A DNA stretch of 64,000 bases from Staphylococcus sp. Marseille-Q5304 (GTDB taxonomy: Bacteria; Bacillota; Bacilli; Staphylococcales; Staphylococcaceae), in NCBI RefSeq assembly GCF_943737015.1, contig NZ_CALSFP010000001.1, forward strand, positions 992,001-1,056,000, given 5' to 3'. Every line of letters begins with the position of its first letter. Positions within the stretch are counted from its first letter, which is position 1. A model generated the notes under the pieces. That model was not told the DNA's origin. It saw only the letters and a program-made list of their open reading frames with translations, and did not search any database. This document shows positions 26,832 to 37,242 of the stretch, piece after piece. Made by a program: the position numbers and the translations under genes.

Positions 26832-28581
26832 TGTAGTAATTAAACTGTGGTTAACTATAATTCTTATAGTAACGACAGTTTTAATTTTACTCAGTGCCGC
26901 GCTTATAACTTTCATTCAATCTTATTATACGCAAGAAACTGAAGATACTTTGACGAAAGATGCGAAAAGAATTAGTCACTTATTAGAGCATTCAAAAGAT
27001 AAAGAAACAGCAATTTCTCATAGCCGTAAGCTTATCGAAGGGCCTGTCGGTCTTATTATCATGAACGATAAAGATATGAAAACACCTCACGATAATTCTA
27101 CCAAGAAAAAGATGTTGGAAGAAATTAAAAAAAATAAACAATATGAGTTCGTATTTGATAAACAACAAAAAATATCCAATCATGTCACTTTAGATATAAA
27201 TGGTAAAAAAAGAAGTTATGTACTGATTGGTTACCCCACAAAAAACCTTAGCTCACACAAAAAAGAAAACGGTGGCGTTTTTATCTACCAAGATTTAAAA
27301 ACAACAGAAGATACGAGTAATTTAATTACGGTTATCATATTAGCGATTGCTGTAATTTTCTTAGCAATTACTACAGTATTTGCTTTCTTCTTAACTTCGC
27401 GAATCACCAAACCTTTACGTAGTTTAAAATCTCAAGCAATGAAAGTTTCGAAAGGTGATTACACACAAGTCGTACCAGTTAATTCTCGTGATGAAATTGG
27501 TGAACTCGCACGCACATTTAATACGATGAGTACAGAAATCCAACAACACATCGACGCATTATCATCTTCAAAAAATATTCGAGAAAGTATTATTAATTCA
27601 ATGGTTGAAGGCGTTGTAGGCTTCAATGAAAGTGACGAAATTATACTATCAAACAAAGTAGCACAAGACACGCTACAATTGTTAGATGAATATGCGAAAG
27701 ATAAATTATATAAGCAACGTAAAAAAACATTCGAAAGTAAACATACACAATTTGAAGAATACGAAATCAATACACGTTACTTTGTCATTATCACTAGTTA
27801 CATTGCGCAAATTCAACCAGACGGTCGAAGTGGTATCGTAGCTATTATTCGTGATATGACGAATGAGCATAATATCAATCAAATGAAAAAAGACTTTATC
27901 GCTAACGTTTCACATGAGTTAAGAACGCCAATTTCATTGTTACAAGGTTATACTGAATCAATTGTTGATGGGGTTGTAACCGAACCCGATGAAATTCATG
28001 ATTCTTTAACTATTGTATTGGACGAAACGAAACGCCTAAATAGACTAGTAAACGAATTATTGAATGTTGCGCGTATGGATGCTGAAGGTTTAACTGTTGA
28101 AAAAGTGGCACAACCAATCCAACCATTATTAGATAAAATGCAACGAAAATATGAACAACAAGCAAGCGATTTAAAGTTGACGATGCATTTAAATCCAAAT
28201 ACGCATAATCAAACTTGGTATTATGATGCAGATCGAATTGAACAAGTATTGACGAACTTAATTGATAATGCAACGAGATATACCGAACCAAATGACACAC
28301 TTTCAATTGAAGTTGAAGCATCTAAAACGGTAGATATTTTATATATTTCTGATACTGGTACAGGTATTGCGCCAGAACATTTACAACAAGTTTTTGATCG
28401 CTTCTACAAAGTAGATGCCTCTAGAAAGAGAGGTAAGCAAGGAACTGGTTTAGGTTTATTTATTTGTCGTATGATTATTGATGAACATGAAGGCACAATA
28501 GATGTTCAAAGTGAGCTTGGGGAAGGTACAACATTTATTATTAAATTACCTAAGCCACCAAAACATGAGTTAACTCATTAA
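26812..28581 (+). CDS. srrB: Sensor histidine kinase SrrB (ResE-like)
   Basis: Membrane kinase (589 aa) partner of SrrA. Parts in order: TM1 about 12-35, an extracytoplasmic loop to about 165, TM2 about 168-193, HAMP about 195-245 (SRITKPLRSLK), a PAS-like domain about 255-350, the HisKA phospho-acceptor H368 in NVSHELRTP, and an ATPase domain with NLIDNATRY, DTGTGIAPEH and KQGTGLGLFI. The ATG at 26812 lies 9 nt after GAGG within srrA and matches the S. aureus N-terminus. In the catalytic domain, the two positions aligning with the redox-active C464 and C501 described in S. aureus carry other residues here (see findings). Confidence 0.94.
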   Translation: MMNRLNNVVIKLWLTIILIVTTVLILLSAALITFIQSYYTQETEDTLTKDAKRISHLLEHSKDKETAISHSRKLIEGPVGLIIMNDKDMKTPHDNSTKKKMLEEIKKNKQYEFVFDKQQKISNHVTLDINGKKRSYVLIGYPTKNLSSHKKENGGVFIYQDLKTTEDTSNLITVIILAIAVIFLAITTVFAFFLTSRITKPLRSLKSQAMKVSKGDYTQVVPVNSRDEIGELARTFNTMSTEIQQHIDALSSSKNIRESIINSMVEGVVGFNESDEIILSNKVAQDTLQLLDEYAKDKLYKQRKKTFESKHTQFEEYEINTRYFVIITSYIAQIQPDGRSGIVAIIRDMTNEHNINQMKKDFIANVSHELRTPISLLQGYTESIVDGVVTEPDEIHDSLTIVLDETKRLNRLVNELLNVARMDAEGLTVEKVAQPIQPLLDKMQRKYEQQASDLKLTMHLNPNTHNQTWYYDADRIEQVLTNLIDNATRYTEPNDTLSIEVEASKTVDILYISDTGTGIAPEHLQQVFDRFYKVDASRKRGKQGTGLGLFICRMIIDEHEGTIDVQSELGEGTTFIIKLPKPPKHELTH

Positions 28582-28736
28582 GCATTCATCACGTTCATCT
28601 AACATCTAGTTAGTAATTTTTAAATTTATATTTTTCTATAGAATTTAAAAATGCGAATAACCTTAAACTCATAAACAATTTGATTGTATTAAATCAAAAT
28701 TTAAGGTAAGATATTTTTACTAAATTTAACGATTTC

Positions 28737-28858
28737 ATCTTCGGGGTAGGGTGCAAATCCCAACCGGCAGTAAATAAAGCCTGCGACCTGCATTTGAAAA
28801 AATGTGGCTGATCTAGTGAAACTCTAGAGCCGACAGTATAGTCTGGATGGGAGAAGAT
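28737..28858 (+). ncRNA. FMN riboswitch aptamer (RFN element)
   Basis: Conserved RFN blocks are visible in order: the P1 strand ATCTTC, GGGGTAGGGTGCAAATCCC, ACCGGCAGTAAA, AGCCTGCGACC, GAAACTCTAGAGCCGACAG, and TATAGTCTGGATGGGAGAA with the closing P1 strand GAAGAT (28853-28858). It stands directly upstream of the riboflavin transporter ribU, and FMN would lower uptake. The downstream sequence favours control of translation rather than termination (see findings). Confidence 0.96.
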
Positions 28859-28916
28859 GGAGGTTTTGTGTTGTTACACCAATCCTCCTATTCTTAAGTA
28901 AGATGAATGGAAGGAG
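28859..28916 (+). promoter_or_regulatory. Expression platform of the FMN riboswitch
   Basis: GGAGG (28859-28863) can pair with CCTCC (28884-28888) through a long hairpin. Alternatively CTCCT (28885-28889) can pair with AGGAG (28912-28916), the ribU ribosome binding site. The two pairings exclude each other. No T-tract follows the first hairpin, so it acts as an anti-sequester rather than a terminator. Confidence 0.65.
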
Positions 28917-28920
28917 AACA

Positions 28921-29472
28921 TTGAAATTGCAACAACAAACCAAAAGATTGATTACGATAAGCATGTTGAGTGCTATTAGTTTCTTACTCATGTTTATCAA
29001 AGTACCAATTCCTTTTTTACCACCATATCTCACTTTAGATGTGAGTGATGTTCCAGCATTATTGGCTACATTTACAATGGGCCCATTTGCCGGAATTACA
29101 GTAGAATTTATTAAAAACTTATTGAACTTTTTCGTTAATATGTCAGATCCAGTAGGACCTTTAGCTAACTTCTTAGCAGCTACAAGTTTCTTATTGACAG
29201 CATATTATTTTACTAAAAATAAAAACAATAATACATCTCTAATAATTGGATTAAGTATAGCTACGATAGTCATGACAATCGTATTAAGTATCCTCAATTA
29301 CTTTGTACTATTGCCATTGTATGGCACGATAATGAATTTAACGAACGTGGTAGAAAATTTAAAAATCATTATCGTTTCCGGTATTATTCCTTTTAATATT
29401 ATTAAAGGAATTGTAGTTTCAATCTTATTTATGCTACTTTATCGTCGATTGAAAAACTTACTCCCTAGATAA
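28921..29472 (+). CDS. ribU: Riboflavin ECF transporter S component RibU
   Basis: Substrate-binding membrane subunit (183 aa) of an energy-coupling-factor transporter for riboflavin/FMN. It has six hydrophobic segments. The typical region FIKVPIPFLPPYLTLDVSDVP (split here as FIKVPIPFLPPY and LTLDVSDVP, about 27-47) is followed by GPFAGITVEFIKNLLN. The energising EcfA/EcfT subunits are not in this window. The TTG at 28921 lies 4 nt after AAGGAG, and a TTG at 28927 is also possible. The ATG at 28903 lacks a ribosome site. It is controlled by the FMN riboswitch. Confidence 0.93.
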   Translation: MKLQQQTKRLITISMLSAISFLLMFIKVPIPFLPPYLTLDVSDVPALLATFTMGPFAGITVEFIKNLLNFFVNMSDPVGPLANFLAATSFLLTAYYFTKNKNNNTSLIIGLSIATIVMTIVLSILNYFVLLPLYGTIMNLTNVVENLKIIIVSGIIPFNIIKGIVVSILFMLLYRRLKNLLPR

Positions 29473-29512
29473 TTTTTAATATAAACTATTCAAATTGATT
29501 TTGAATATAATA

Positions 29513-29543
29513 AAACCCTCAGATAAAAAATATCTGAGGGTTT
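29513..29543. terminator. Bidirectional terminator downstream of ribU and ferredoxin
   Basis: AAACCCTCAGATA (29513-29525) pairs perfectly with TATCTGAGGGTTT (29531-29543). The flanks are T-rich on the plus strand and TTTTATTATATT on the minus strand. It serves the convergent ribU and, more distantly, fer. Confidence 0.88.
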
Positions 29544-29688
29544 ATTACATCATTATCAGTAGGTTTATGACTACTACATAATGTTACATATTTATATTGA
29601 ATTGAATGTTCTATATCTTAAGATGAATTTGTATCGGTTAGATAAATAACTCCACGCAATGACAATTCATCATTTTATCGAAATAAAT

Positions 29689-29937
<249 letters not shown>

Positions 29938-30045
29938 TTACTTCGCCTCCTTTAGATAAAAATGCTACAATAATAACAATTACTATTGTAATCACTGAAA
30001 TATATTTTTTCAAATGTTATTGATTTACAAAATGAGGGAATATGA

Positions 30046-30996
30046 ATGAATCACATTATCCACCATGCATATCATCATGCACATCATTATAAATCAACAA
30101 AGAGTATCTATAATATACTCATTGGTAAAAAATCTCATCAAACTTTCTTTGATGCTTGTAGTCAAAGCTTATTATCATTATATCATAGCCTACCACAGTT
30201 AAAATATCCGTCATTTGAACGATGTATCAAACAACCACCACAATCAACTTCTACGATAATGACACATCCTCGTTATACATATGACAGCATGAATAATACC
30301 TTTAAAGCCATGCAATTATTAATCCAAACAATATCTAATACGCAACATGATGTCTATCAGTTCACGCCGATTACTCAACAACGTTCAATACATAGTAAAG
30401 TCAAAGCGGTTTACCAAAAACTGAAAACTTCAGAAAATATTGTTGCATGCCAGCAAGAAATTGAGAACTTATTTTATTCTATTAAGGATAAAAACGGATT
30501 TACTTATCTACATTACTACTTACAAGGCTTTGAAGAAAGTATGTATACGCGACAACAAGTAAGCCTTATTGAAGGTGTTTCTCAAATAGAGTTATTTGAA
30601 TATGAAATGATGGATTTAGTGCAGATGCTTTATGAAATAGAAGATAGCGAGAAATACCCTATATTGCATCAATTAATTGTCTTACCGAAGTTATTAAATA
30701 AAACGAGGCTATCCTATAAAGGTATATTAGAAGGTAAACATATGGATCAACTCGCGCAAGAACAAAATGTAAAAATAAATACCATTGAAGACCACGTATT
30801 AGAACTTTTTATTAAAGGTTATTTAACCAATTACGATAATTATTTAGACACAAATAAGTTTGACACATTTTCTCAATATTATATTAAAAATAAGAGTGAA
30901 AAATTAAAAATATACAAAACATTAACCCCTGAGTTAAGTTATTTTGAAATTAAAATGGCAATTGTAGGTATCGAAAGAGGATTTTTCGATATTTGA
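30046..30996 (+). CDS. YpbB-like helix-turn-helix protein
   Basis: A 316-aa protein encoded just upstream of recQ. The N-terminus is unusually His-rich (HHAYHHAHHY). A C-terminal helix-turn-helix (HTH_40-type) is visible at about 228-265 (EGKHMDQLAQEQNVKINTIE, split as EGKHMDQLAQEQ and NVKINTIE). The pair ypbB-recQ is conserved in Bacilli, suggesting a functional link to the helicase, perhaps supplying the DNA-binding end missing from the short RecQ. This is inference; no experimental role is known to me. Confidence 0.8.
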   Translation: MNHIIHHAYHHAHHYKSTKSIYNILIGKKSHQTFFDACSQSLLSLYHSLPQLKYPSFERCIKQPPQSTSTIMTHPRYTYDSMNNTFKAMQLLIQTISNTQHDVYQFTPITQQRSIHSKVKAVYQKLKTSENIVACQQEIENLFYSIKDKNGFTYLHYYLQGFEESMYTRQQVSLIEGVSQIELFEYEMMDLVQMLYEIEDSEKYPILHQLIVLPKLLNKTRLSYKGILEGKHMDQLAQEQNVKINTIEDHVLELFIKGYLTNYDNYLDTNKFDTFSQYYIKNKSEKLKIYKTLTPELSYFEIKMAIVGIERGFFDI

Positions 30997-31035
30997 TTTC
31001 TTTATCTCATGATTTTTATTCGGCAGGTGAAATAT

Positions 31036-32415
31036 ATGTTACATCAAGAACTAGATAAATGGTTTGGTTTTACTTCATTTAAACCAGGACAACAAGAAGT
31101 CATACAAAGTGTAATCGATGGGCAGAACACATTAGGAATCTTACCAACGGGTAGTGGGAAAAGCTTATGTTATCAGTTAACCACTTATATAAAACAAAAG
31201 CCCACACTTATTATTTCCCCATTAATTTCTTTAATGGATGATCAAGTCATGCAGTTGAAGATACAAGGTGAGAAAAATGTGGCGTGTATTCATTCAGGTT
31301 TAGATGAAGAGGAAAAGCGATTAAACATTCAGGCCCTTACTTCTAGTAGGTTTATTTTTCTTAGCCCAGAATTTTTATTACAACCACATAATTTTAATTT
31401 AATTAAAAGTTTAAATCTCGGTATGATTGTACTTGATGAAGCACATTGTTTATCTGAATGGGGTTATGATTTCAGACCGCATTATGCATTAATCGGTAGT
31501 ATCATAAAACTCTTTCCTTCTGCGACAATACTCGCTTTAACGGCTACAGCACCACCGTATTTAACTCAAGATTTATTTCAAATGTTACAAAAAGAATTTA
31601 AAGTTATTAAGACGCAGATGAATCGAGATAACATTCGTTTTTCACATAAAAATTTCAGTGATGATGATGAAAAAAATGCATGGTTATTACCAACATTAGA
31701 AACTTCTGGTCCTACGATAATATATGTATCATCCAAAAAGGTCTGTTTATCATTGGCCAAACAAATTTATCATTATGGGTTTTTAACTGGTATTTATCAT
31801 TCAGATCTTTCTTATCAAGAGCGACAAACAGTACAACATCAATTTATAAACAATGAAATCCCAATTATTGTTGCAACAAGTGCATTTGGCATGGGTATCA
31901 ATAAAAAGGATATTCGAACTGTTATACACTATCATTTACCTTCTAGCCCCTCTAATTATATACAAGAAATAGGGCGAGCAGGACGTGATGGCAATCCAAG
32001 TCAGGCTATTAGCATGTACCAACCTGATGATCAATATTTATTAGAAACGTTATTATTTACAGATATAATCACTGCTGAGGATGTAAATGATTTTGAATTA
32101 GGTGGGTTTGTAGATCCTTATAAACAAGAAATATTAAATTTATTATCGTCATATTACTCATTTTCTCAACTGAAATCCATTTTCGAAAAAACCTACCAAC
32201 GCAAGTATCATGGCTTTATTAGAATGTTGGGGTATAAATCGTTAGATCAATGCCGTCGTGCGTACATGATGGAGTTCTTTGGAGAAACCTTACTAAATAA
32301 ACCTGACCCTTGTTGTGATAATGATAGTAATATTCAACCGTTTAACTATTTCAATCGCAAAAAAGTTAAAAGAAAGATAGAATATCAAGAAAAGTTAAAA
32401 AATTTATTCAAATAA
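31036..32415 (+). CDS. recQ: RecQ-family ATP-dependent DNA helicase (short form)
   Basis: Superfamily 2 helicase of 459 aa. Walker A is LPTGSGKSLCYQ near residue 36, the DEAH-box VLDEAHCLSEWG near 131 and motif VI QEIGRAGRDG near 316. The C-terminal zinc region retains four cysteines, the first in DQCRRAYMMEF and the last two in DPCCDND. The winged-helix and HRDC domains of long RecQ proteins are absent, so this is the RecS-type short form. The ATG at 31036 follows AGGTG. The start is 40 bases after ypbB, so they are probably co-transcribed. Confidence 0.92.
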   Translation: MLHQELDKWFGFTSFKPGQQEVIQSVIDGQNTLGILPTGSGKSLCYQLTTYIKQKPTLIISPLISLMDDQVMQLKIQGEKNVACIHSGLDEEEKRLNIQALTSSRFIFLSPEFLLQPHNFNLIKSLNLGMIVLDEAHCLSEWGYDFRPHYALIGSIIKLFPSATILALTATAPPYLTQDLFQMLQKEFKVIKTQMNRDNIRFSHKNFSDDDEKNAWLLPTLETSGPTIIYVSSKKVCLSLAKQIYHYGFLTGIYHSDLSYQERQTVQHQFINNEIPIIVATSAFGMGINKKDIRTVIHYHLPSSPSNYIQEIGRAGRDGNPSQAISMYQPDDQYLLETLLFTDIITAEDVNDFELGGFVDPYKQEILNLLSSYYSFSQLKSIFEKTYQRKYHGFIRMLGYKSLDQCRRAYMMEFFGETLLNKPDPCCDNDSNIQPFNYFNRKKVKRKIEYQEKLKNLFK

Positions 32416-32507
32416 CTTACTATTACTTTACTTAACTTTTTCACACAGGCTATAATACGCATATGGTTATAGTAAGAAATAATATTCAAATTTATAAAAT
32501 GTACATA

Positions 32508-32540
32508 TTTACCGCTTTTTTGGGTAAAACAGTATATAAT
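32508..32540 (+). promoter_or_regulatory. ebpS upstream dyad and -10
   Basis: TTTACC (32508-32513) inverts GGTAAA (32523-32528), just before TATAAT at 32535-32540. The dyad covers the likely -35/spacer region of ebpS, and the -35 itself is not recognisable. Confidence 0.4.
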
Positions 32541-32572
32541 TAAATAAATTGAATAAAGAAAGGATGATGAAT

Positions 32573-33943
32573 TTGTCTAAAGATAATTATAAAGATGATT
32601 TCGAAAAAAATCGTCAATCCATTGATCCAAAAGAACATCTAGACAAAGACCAAGAGACACATGATGGTGTTAATAATGCTGTCGATAACGAAAAAGAGGA
32701 AGTTTCTCGTCATAGTAAAGAACAGTTTCCTCCAAGAAACGCACAAAGAAGACGTCAACGTAGACGTGATGTAGCGACAAATCAAAATGAACCAAATGAA
32801 CGTAACAACAATCAAGACGTTCGTGGAGAAAGACATCATGACAACGATTCATCATCAGATAGATTCAATAATGATGAAGATCGTCGTCAATTTTCAGAAG
32901 ACGAACGTCATCGACATAATACAGAAGATGACCAACATCTTCAGGATCGTGATTTAGATGATCGTCACCATGATGAGGACAAAGGCTCTAAGAAGAAAGG
33001 CGCTGCAGCAGCTGGTGCAGCAGGCGCGGCTGGAGCTGGTGCTTATGCAACTAAGAAAAAGAAAGATCATGACCATAAAGAACATGATCGTGACCATGCA
33101 GATCGCGATCGAAAAAATGAAAGCCGTGATACATCTAAGAAGAAAGGTGCAGCAGCAGGTAGTGCAGCTTCAACACGTAAAAACAATGTAAGAGACGATG
33201 ATTATGAATATAACCATCGCGATACGAAAAAAGGTGGCTTATTAGGTAAATTATTACCTATCATTGCAGCAATATTATTATTAGCTATATTAGCTATTAT
33301 CGGTGGTATGTTCTTAAATGGTGGTAAACATGACGAACATAAAGAAGATGATAAAAAAGTAACTGATGATGCTAATAAAGATAAAGCAAACAAAGATAAG
33401 AAAAACAATGACGACGCTGACAAAGATAAAGCTGACAAGGATGCAGACAAAGATAAAGCAAGCAACGATACTAAAGAAGATAAATCATCTGAAGATTCAA
33501 GCAATAGCAGTGATTCTAGTCAATCTAGTAACGACTCAAACAGTAATGACCAAGCTACAAATGGTGCAGCTGGTTCTGCAGGTAGTCAAGGTAATTCTAA
33601 TAGCAGTGGTGCTTCAGATAAACAACAAGGAACTAGCCAGTCAAGTGATCAACAAGGTCAAAGCAATTCAAGTCAATCACAAGGTAGTTCATCAAGTAAT
33701 TCAGGTCAAAGCTCATCATCAAATAGCTCAAATCAATCACAAGGTTCTTCATCAAATGGTTCTGGCCAATCATCAAGCAACAGTGGTCAACGTACAGTAA
33801 CAGTACATGATAAGAACTTATACAGAGTAGCTATTAAATATTATGGTGCAGGTACACCTGAAAATGTTGCAAAAATTAAAAAAGCTAATAACTTAAGTTC
33901 AAACACTATCCATGATGGTCAACGTTTAGTTATTCCACAATAA
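32573..33943 (+). CDS. ebpS: Elastin-binding protein EbpS (LysM membrane protein)
   Basis: Cell-surface/membrane protein of 456 aa. The N-terminal half is hydrophilic, rich in Asp, His and Arg, and opens with [12 protein letters not shown] and [14 protein letters not shown] as in S. aureus EbpS. Two KKKGAAA alanine-glycine segments follow (about 143 and 190). A membrane segment lies at about 222-247 ([18 protein letters not shown]). A Lys/Asp-rich then Ser/Asn/Gln-rich low-complexity stretch (255-405) leads to a C-terminal LysM domain (about 409-456). The TTG start at 32573 has AAAGGA at 8-nt spacing and aligns with the known N-terminus. Elastin binding itself is not shown here. Confidence 0.93.
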   Translation: MSKDNYKDDFEKNRQSIDPKEHLDKDQETHDGVNNAVDNEKEEVSRHSKEQFPPRNAQRRRQRRRDVATNQNEPNERNNNQDVRGERHHDNDSSSDRFNNDEDRRQFSEDERHRHNTEDDQHLQDRDLDDRHHDEDKGSKKKGAAAAGAAGAAGAGAYATKKKKDHDHKEHDRDHADRDRKNESRDTSKKKGAAAGSAASTRKNNVRDDDYEYNHRDTKKGGLLGKLLPIIAAILLLAILAIIGGMFLNGGKHDEHKEDDKKVTDDANKDKANKDKKNNDDADKDKADKDADKDKASNDTKEDKSSEDSSNSSDSSQSSNDSNSNDQATNGAAGSAGSQGNSNSSGASDKQQGTSQSSDQQGQSNSSQSQGSSSSNSGQSSSSNSSNQSQGSSSNGSGQSSSNSGQRTVTVHDKNLYRVAIKYYGAGTPENVAKIKKANNLSSNTIHDGQRLVIPQ

Positions 33944-33972
33944 TAGTGTTATAGGACAAACAATTTATTAAT

Positions 33973-34015
33973 AACAAACCTTGCGCATATATTTGCGTAA
34001 GGTTTGTTTATTTTT
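33973..34015 (+). terminator. Terminator of ebpS
   Basis: AACAAACCTTGCGCA pairs with TGCGTAAGGTTTGTT (one G-U), followed by TATTTTT. Confidence 0.88.
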
Positions 34016-34106
34016 ATCAACAGACTTCTATTGATTTAAATAATCATTTTATGAGAAAGGCATGCATATTTAATAAAATATTATCGATTGATTAAAAATT
34101 GTCCAA

Positions 34107-34154
34107 AAAACTAAACCTTCAATTATTTAGTTTTCAACTAACTCTTGATATAAT
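34107..34154 (+). promoter_or_regulatory. ypdA promoter with an upstream 9-bp dyad
   Basis: AAAACTAAA (34107-34115) and TTTAGTTTT (34126-34134) form a perfect inverted repeat. TTGATATAAT at 34145-34154 contains an extended -10. The right arm of the dyad occupies the -35 position, so a bound protein would affect ypdA. Confidence 0.5.
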
Positions 34155-34184
34155 ATATAGGTGGTTAAAGGAGGACAGTAATAA

Positions 34185-35171
34185 ATGCAAACAGTAGAAA
34201 GTATCATAATCGGCGGCGGCCCATGTGGATTAAGTGCCGCAATAGAACAAAAGAAAAAGGGAATTGAAACGCTAGTAATCGAAAAAGGGAACGTAGTTGA
34301 TGCGATTTATAACTATCCAACCCATCAAACGTTCTTTTCATCGAGTGATAAACTAAGCATAGGAGATATTCCTTTTATTGTAGAAGATAGTAAACCGCGT
34401 AGAAATCAAGCGCTTGTGTATTACCGTGAAGTCGTTAAACATCATCAACTGAATATTAATGCTTTTGAAGAAGTCCTCACTGTGAAAAAGATCAATAACC
34501 GTTTTACACTTACAACGACTAAAGATGTTTACCAGTGTCGATTTTTAACGGTAGCGACAGGTTATTATGGACATCATAACGAACTAGAAGTCGAAGGTGC
34601 AGAATTACCTAAAGTAAAACATTACTTCAAAGAAGCACATCCATACTTCAACCAAGACGTAGTGATTATTGGTGGTAAAAATTCAGCAGTCGATGCAGCA
34701 TTAGAATTAGAAAAAGCTGGTGCCAACGTCACTGTACTTTATCGTGGCTCTGTTTATTCAAAAGCAGTAAAACCTTGGATCTTGCCTAACTTTGATTCTT
34801 TAGTTAGACATGAAAAAATAGATATGGCATTCAATGCAAATGTAATAAAAATAACTGAAAGCTCTGTAGTATATGAACATGAAGGCCAAACGATAGAAAT
34901 ACCTAATGATTATGTATTTGCTATGATTGGATATCATCCAGACTATGAATTCTTAGAATCTATAGGTATCGAAATCAATACGAACGAATATGGAACAGCT
35001 CCCGTTTATAATAGAGAAACTTACGAGACAAATGTAGAAAATTGTTATATTGCAGGAGTTATTGCTGCAGGTAATGACGCAAATACTATTTTCATAGAAA
35101 ATGGTAAATATCACGGTGGAATTATTACACAAAGTATTCTTACAAAGAAACAAACACCATTAGAATCATAG
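34185..35171 (+). CDS. ypdA: YpdA-type bacillithiol disulfide reductase
   Basis: Flavoprotein of 328 aa that reduces bacillithiol disulfide with NADPH. The N-terminal FAD site is IIGGGPCGLSAA (7-18). The second dinucleotide site VIIGGKNSAVDAALELE is near 163. The C-terminal AGVIAAGNDANTIFIENGK holds the FAD-contact region near 290. It lacks a CxxC redox centre, as expected for this family; the Cys in GGGPCG is the conserved YpdA cysteine. AAAGGAGG precedes the ATG. Complements bshA and the bacilliredoxin in the window. Confidence 0.92.
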   Translation: MQTVESIIIGGGPCGLSAAIEQKKKGIETLVIEKGNVVDAIYNYPTHQTFFSSSDKLSIGDIPFIVEDSKPRRNQALVYYREVVKHHQLNINAFEEVLTVKKINNRFTLTTTKDVYQCRFLTVATGYYGHHNELEVEGAELPKVKHYFKEAHPYFNQDVVIIGGKNSAVDAALELEKAGANVTVLYRGSVYSKAVKPWILPNFDSLVRHEKIDMAFNANVIKITESSVVYEHEGQTIEIPNDYVFAMIGYHPDYEFLESIGIEINTNEYGTAPVYNRETYETNVENCYIAGVIAAGNDANTIFIENGKYHGGIITQSILTKKQTPLES

Positions 35172-35174
35172 AAT

Positions 35175-35211
35175 AAAAAGAGTGAGTCACAAATAGTGAC
35201 TCACTCTTTTT
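35175..35211. terminator. Bidirectional terminator between ypdA and ansA
   Basis: AAAAAGAGTGAGTCAC (35175-35190) pairs perfectly over 16 bp with GTGACTCACTCTTTTT (35196-35211), with a 5-base loop. The symmetric A and T runs let it work on both strands. Confidence 0.93.
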
Positions 35212-35230
35212 ATTTATCTAACTTTTTAAT

Positions 35231-36934
<1,704 letters not shown>

Positions 36935-37242
36935 AATTATTACATGACGCGTAAGTCGAATGCACATCTATAAAATCTTTTTTAGTTTTGTATAAAAACG
37001 TTAGAATAGTAACAAAAAGGGTAAATAAAAAATGCATATTTTAAAACATATAGTTATGTTGCATGAATAATATGTTTGTAAAATTAAAGTAAAAAAATTT
37101 AATTTTAGCTAAAGAATCAACTGTGATTTAACACTAAATTTACATTGATAAACAAGCTTATTCAATCAAAGGATAATTTCTTGACAATTGTATCAGATTA
37201 TTAGATGTTATAATTATGTAGTGTAATAAGGAGGCAGACAAG
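36935..37242 (+). other. 308-base intergenic region before rpsA
   Basis: AT-rich with no convincing open frame. It holds a possible hairpin (AACATA-TAGT-TATGTT near 37045-37060) and, near rpsA, TTGACA (37181-37186) and TATAAT (37209-37214). Their 22-base spacing is too long for a standard promoter; TTGTAT at 37188 gives 15 bases. I see no intrinsic terminator for cmk, so cmk transcripts may run into rpsA. Confidence 0.4.

Noticed and set aside
28616..28651. TTTTTAAATT ... AATTTAAAAA as an srrB terminator
   Set aside because: All A/T stem with no clean T-tract after it; it is too weak to call in such AT-rich DNA.
33480..33790. Short repeats that might suggest a CRISPR array or tandem repeat locus
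   Set aside because: They are degenerate AGCAAT/TCATCA codon repeats encoding Ser/Asn/Gln runs, with no direct repeats separated by unique spacers.
33202..33800. Alternative-frame and antisense open frames within ebpS
   Set aside because: They follow from the biased Ser/Asp/Lys codon repeats of ebpS and have no ribosome sites or family resemblance.
37181..37214. TTGACA and TATAAT as the rpsA promoter
   Set aside because: The spacing is 22 bases, too long for sigma-A; kept only as a weak note in the intergenic entry.
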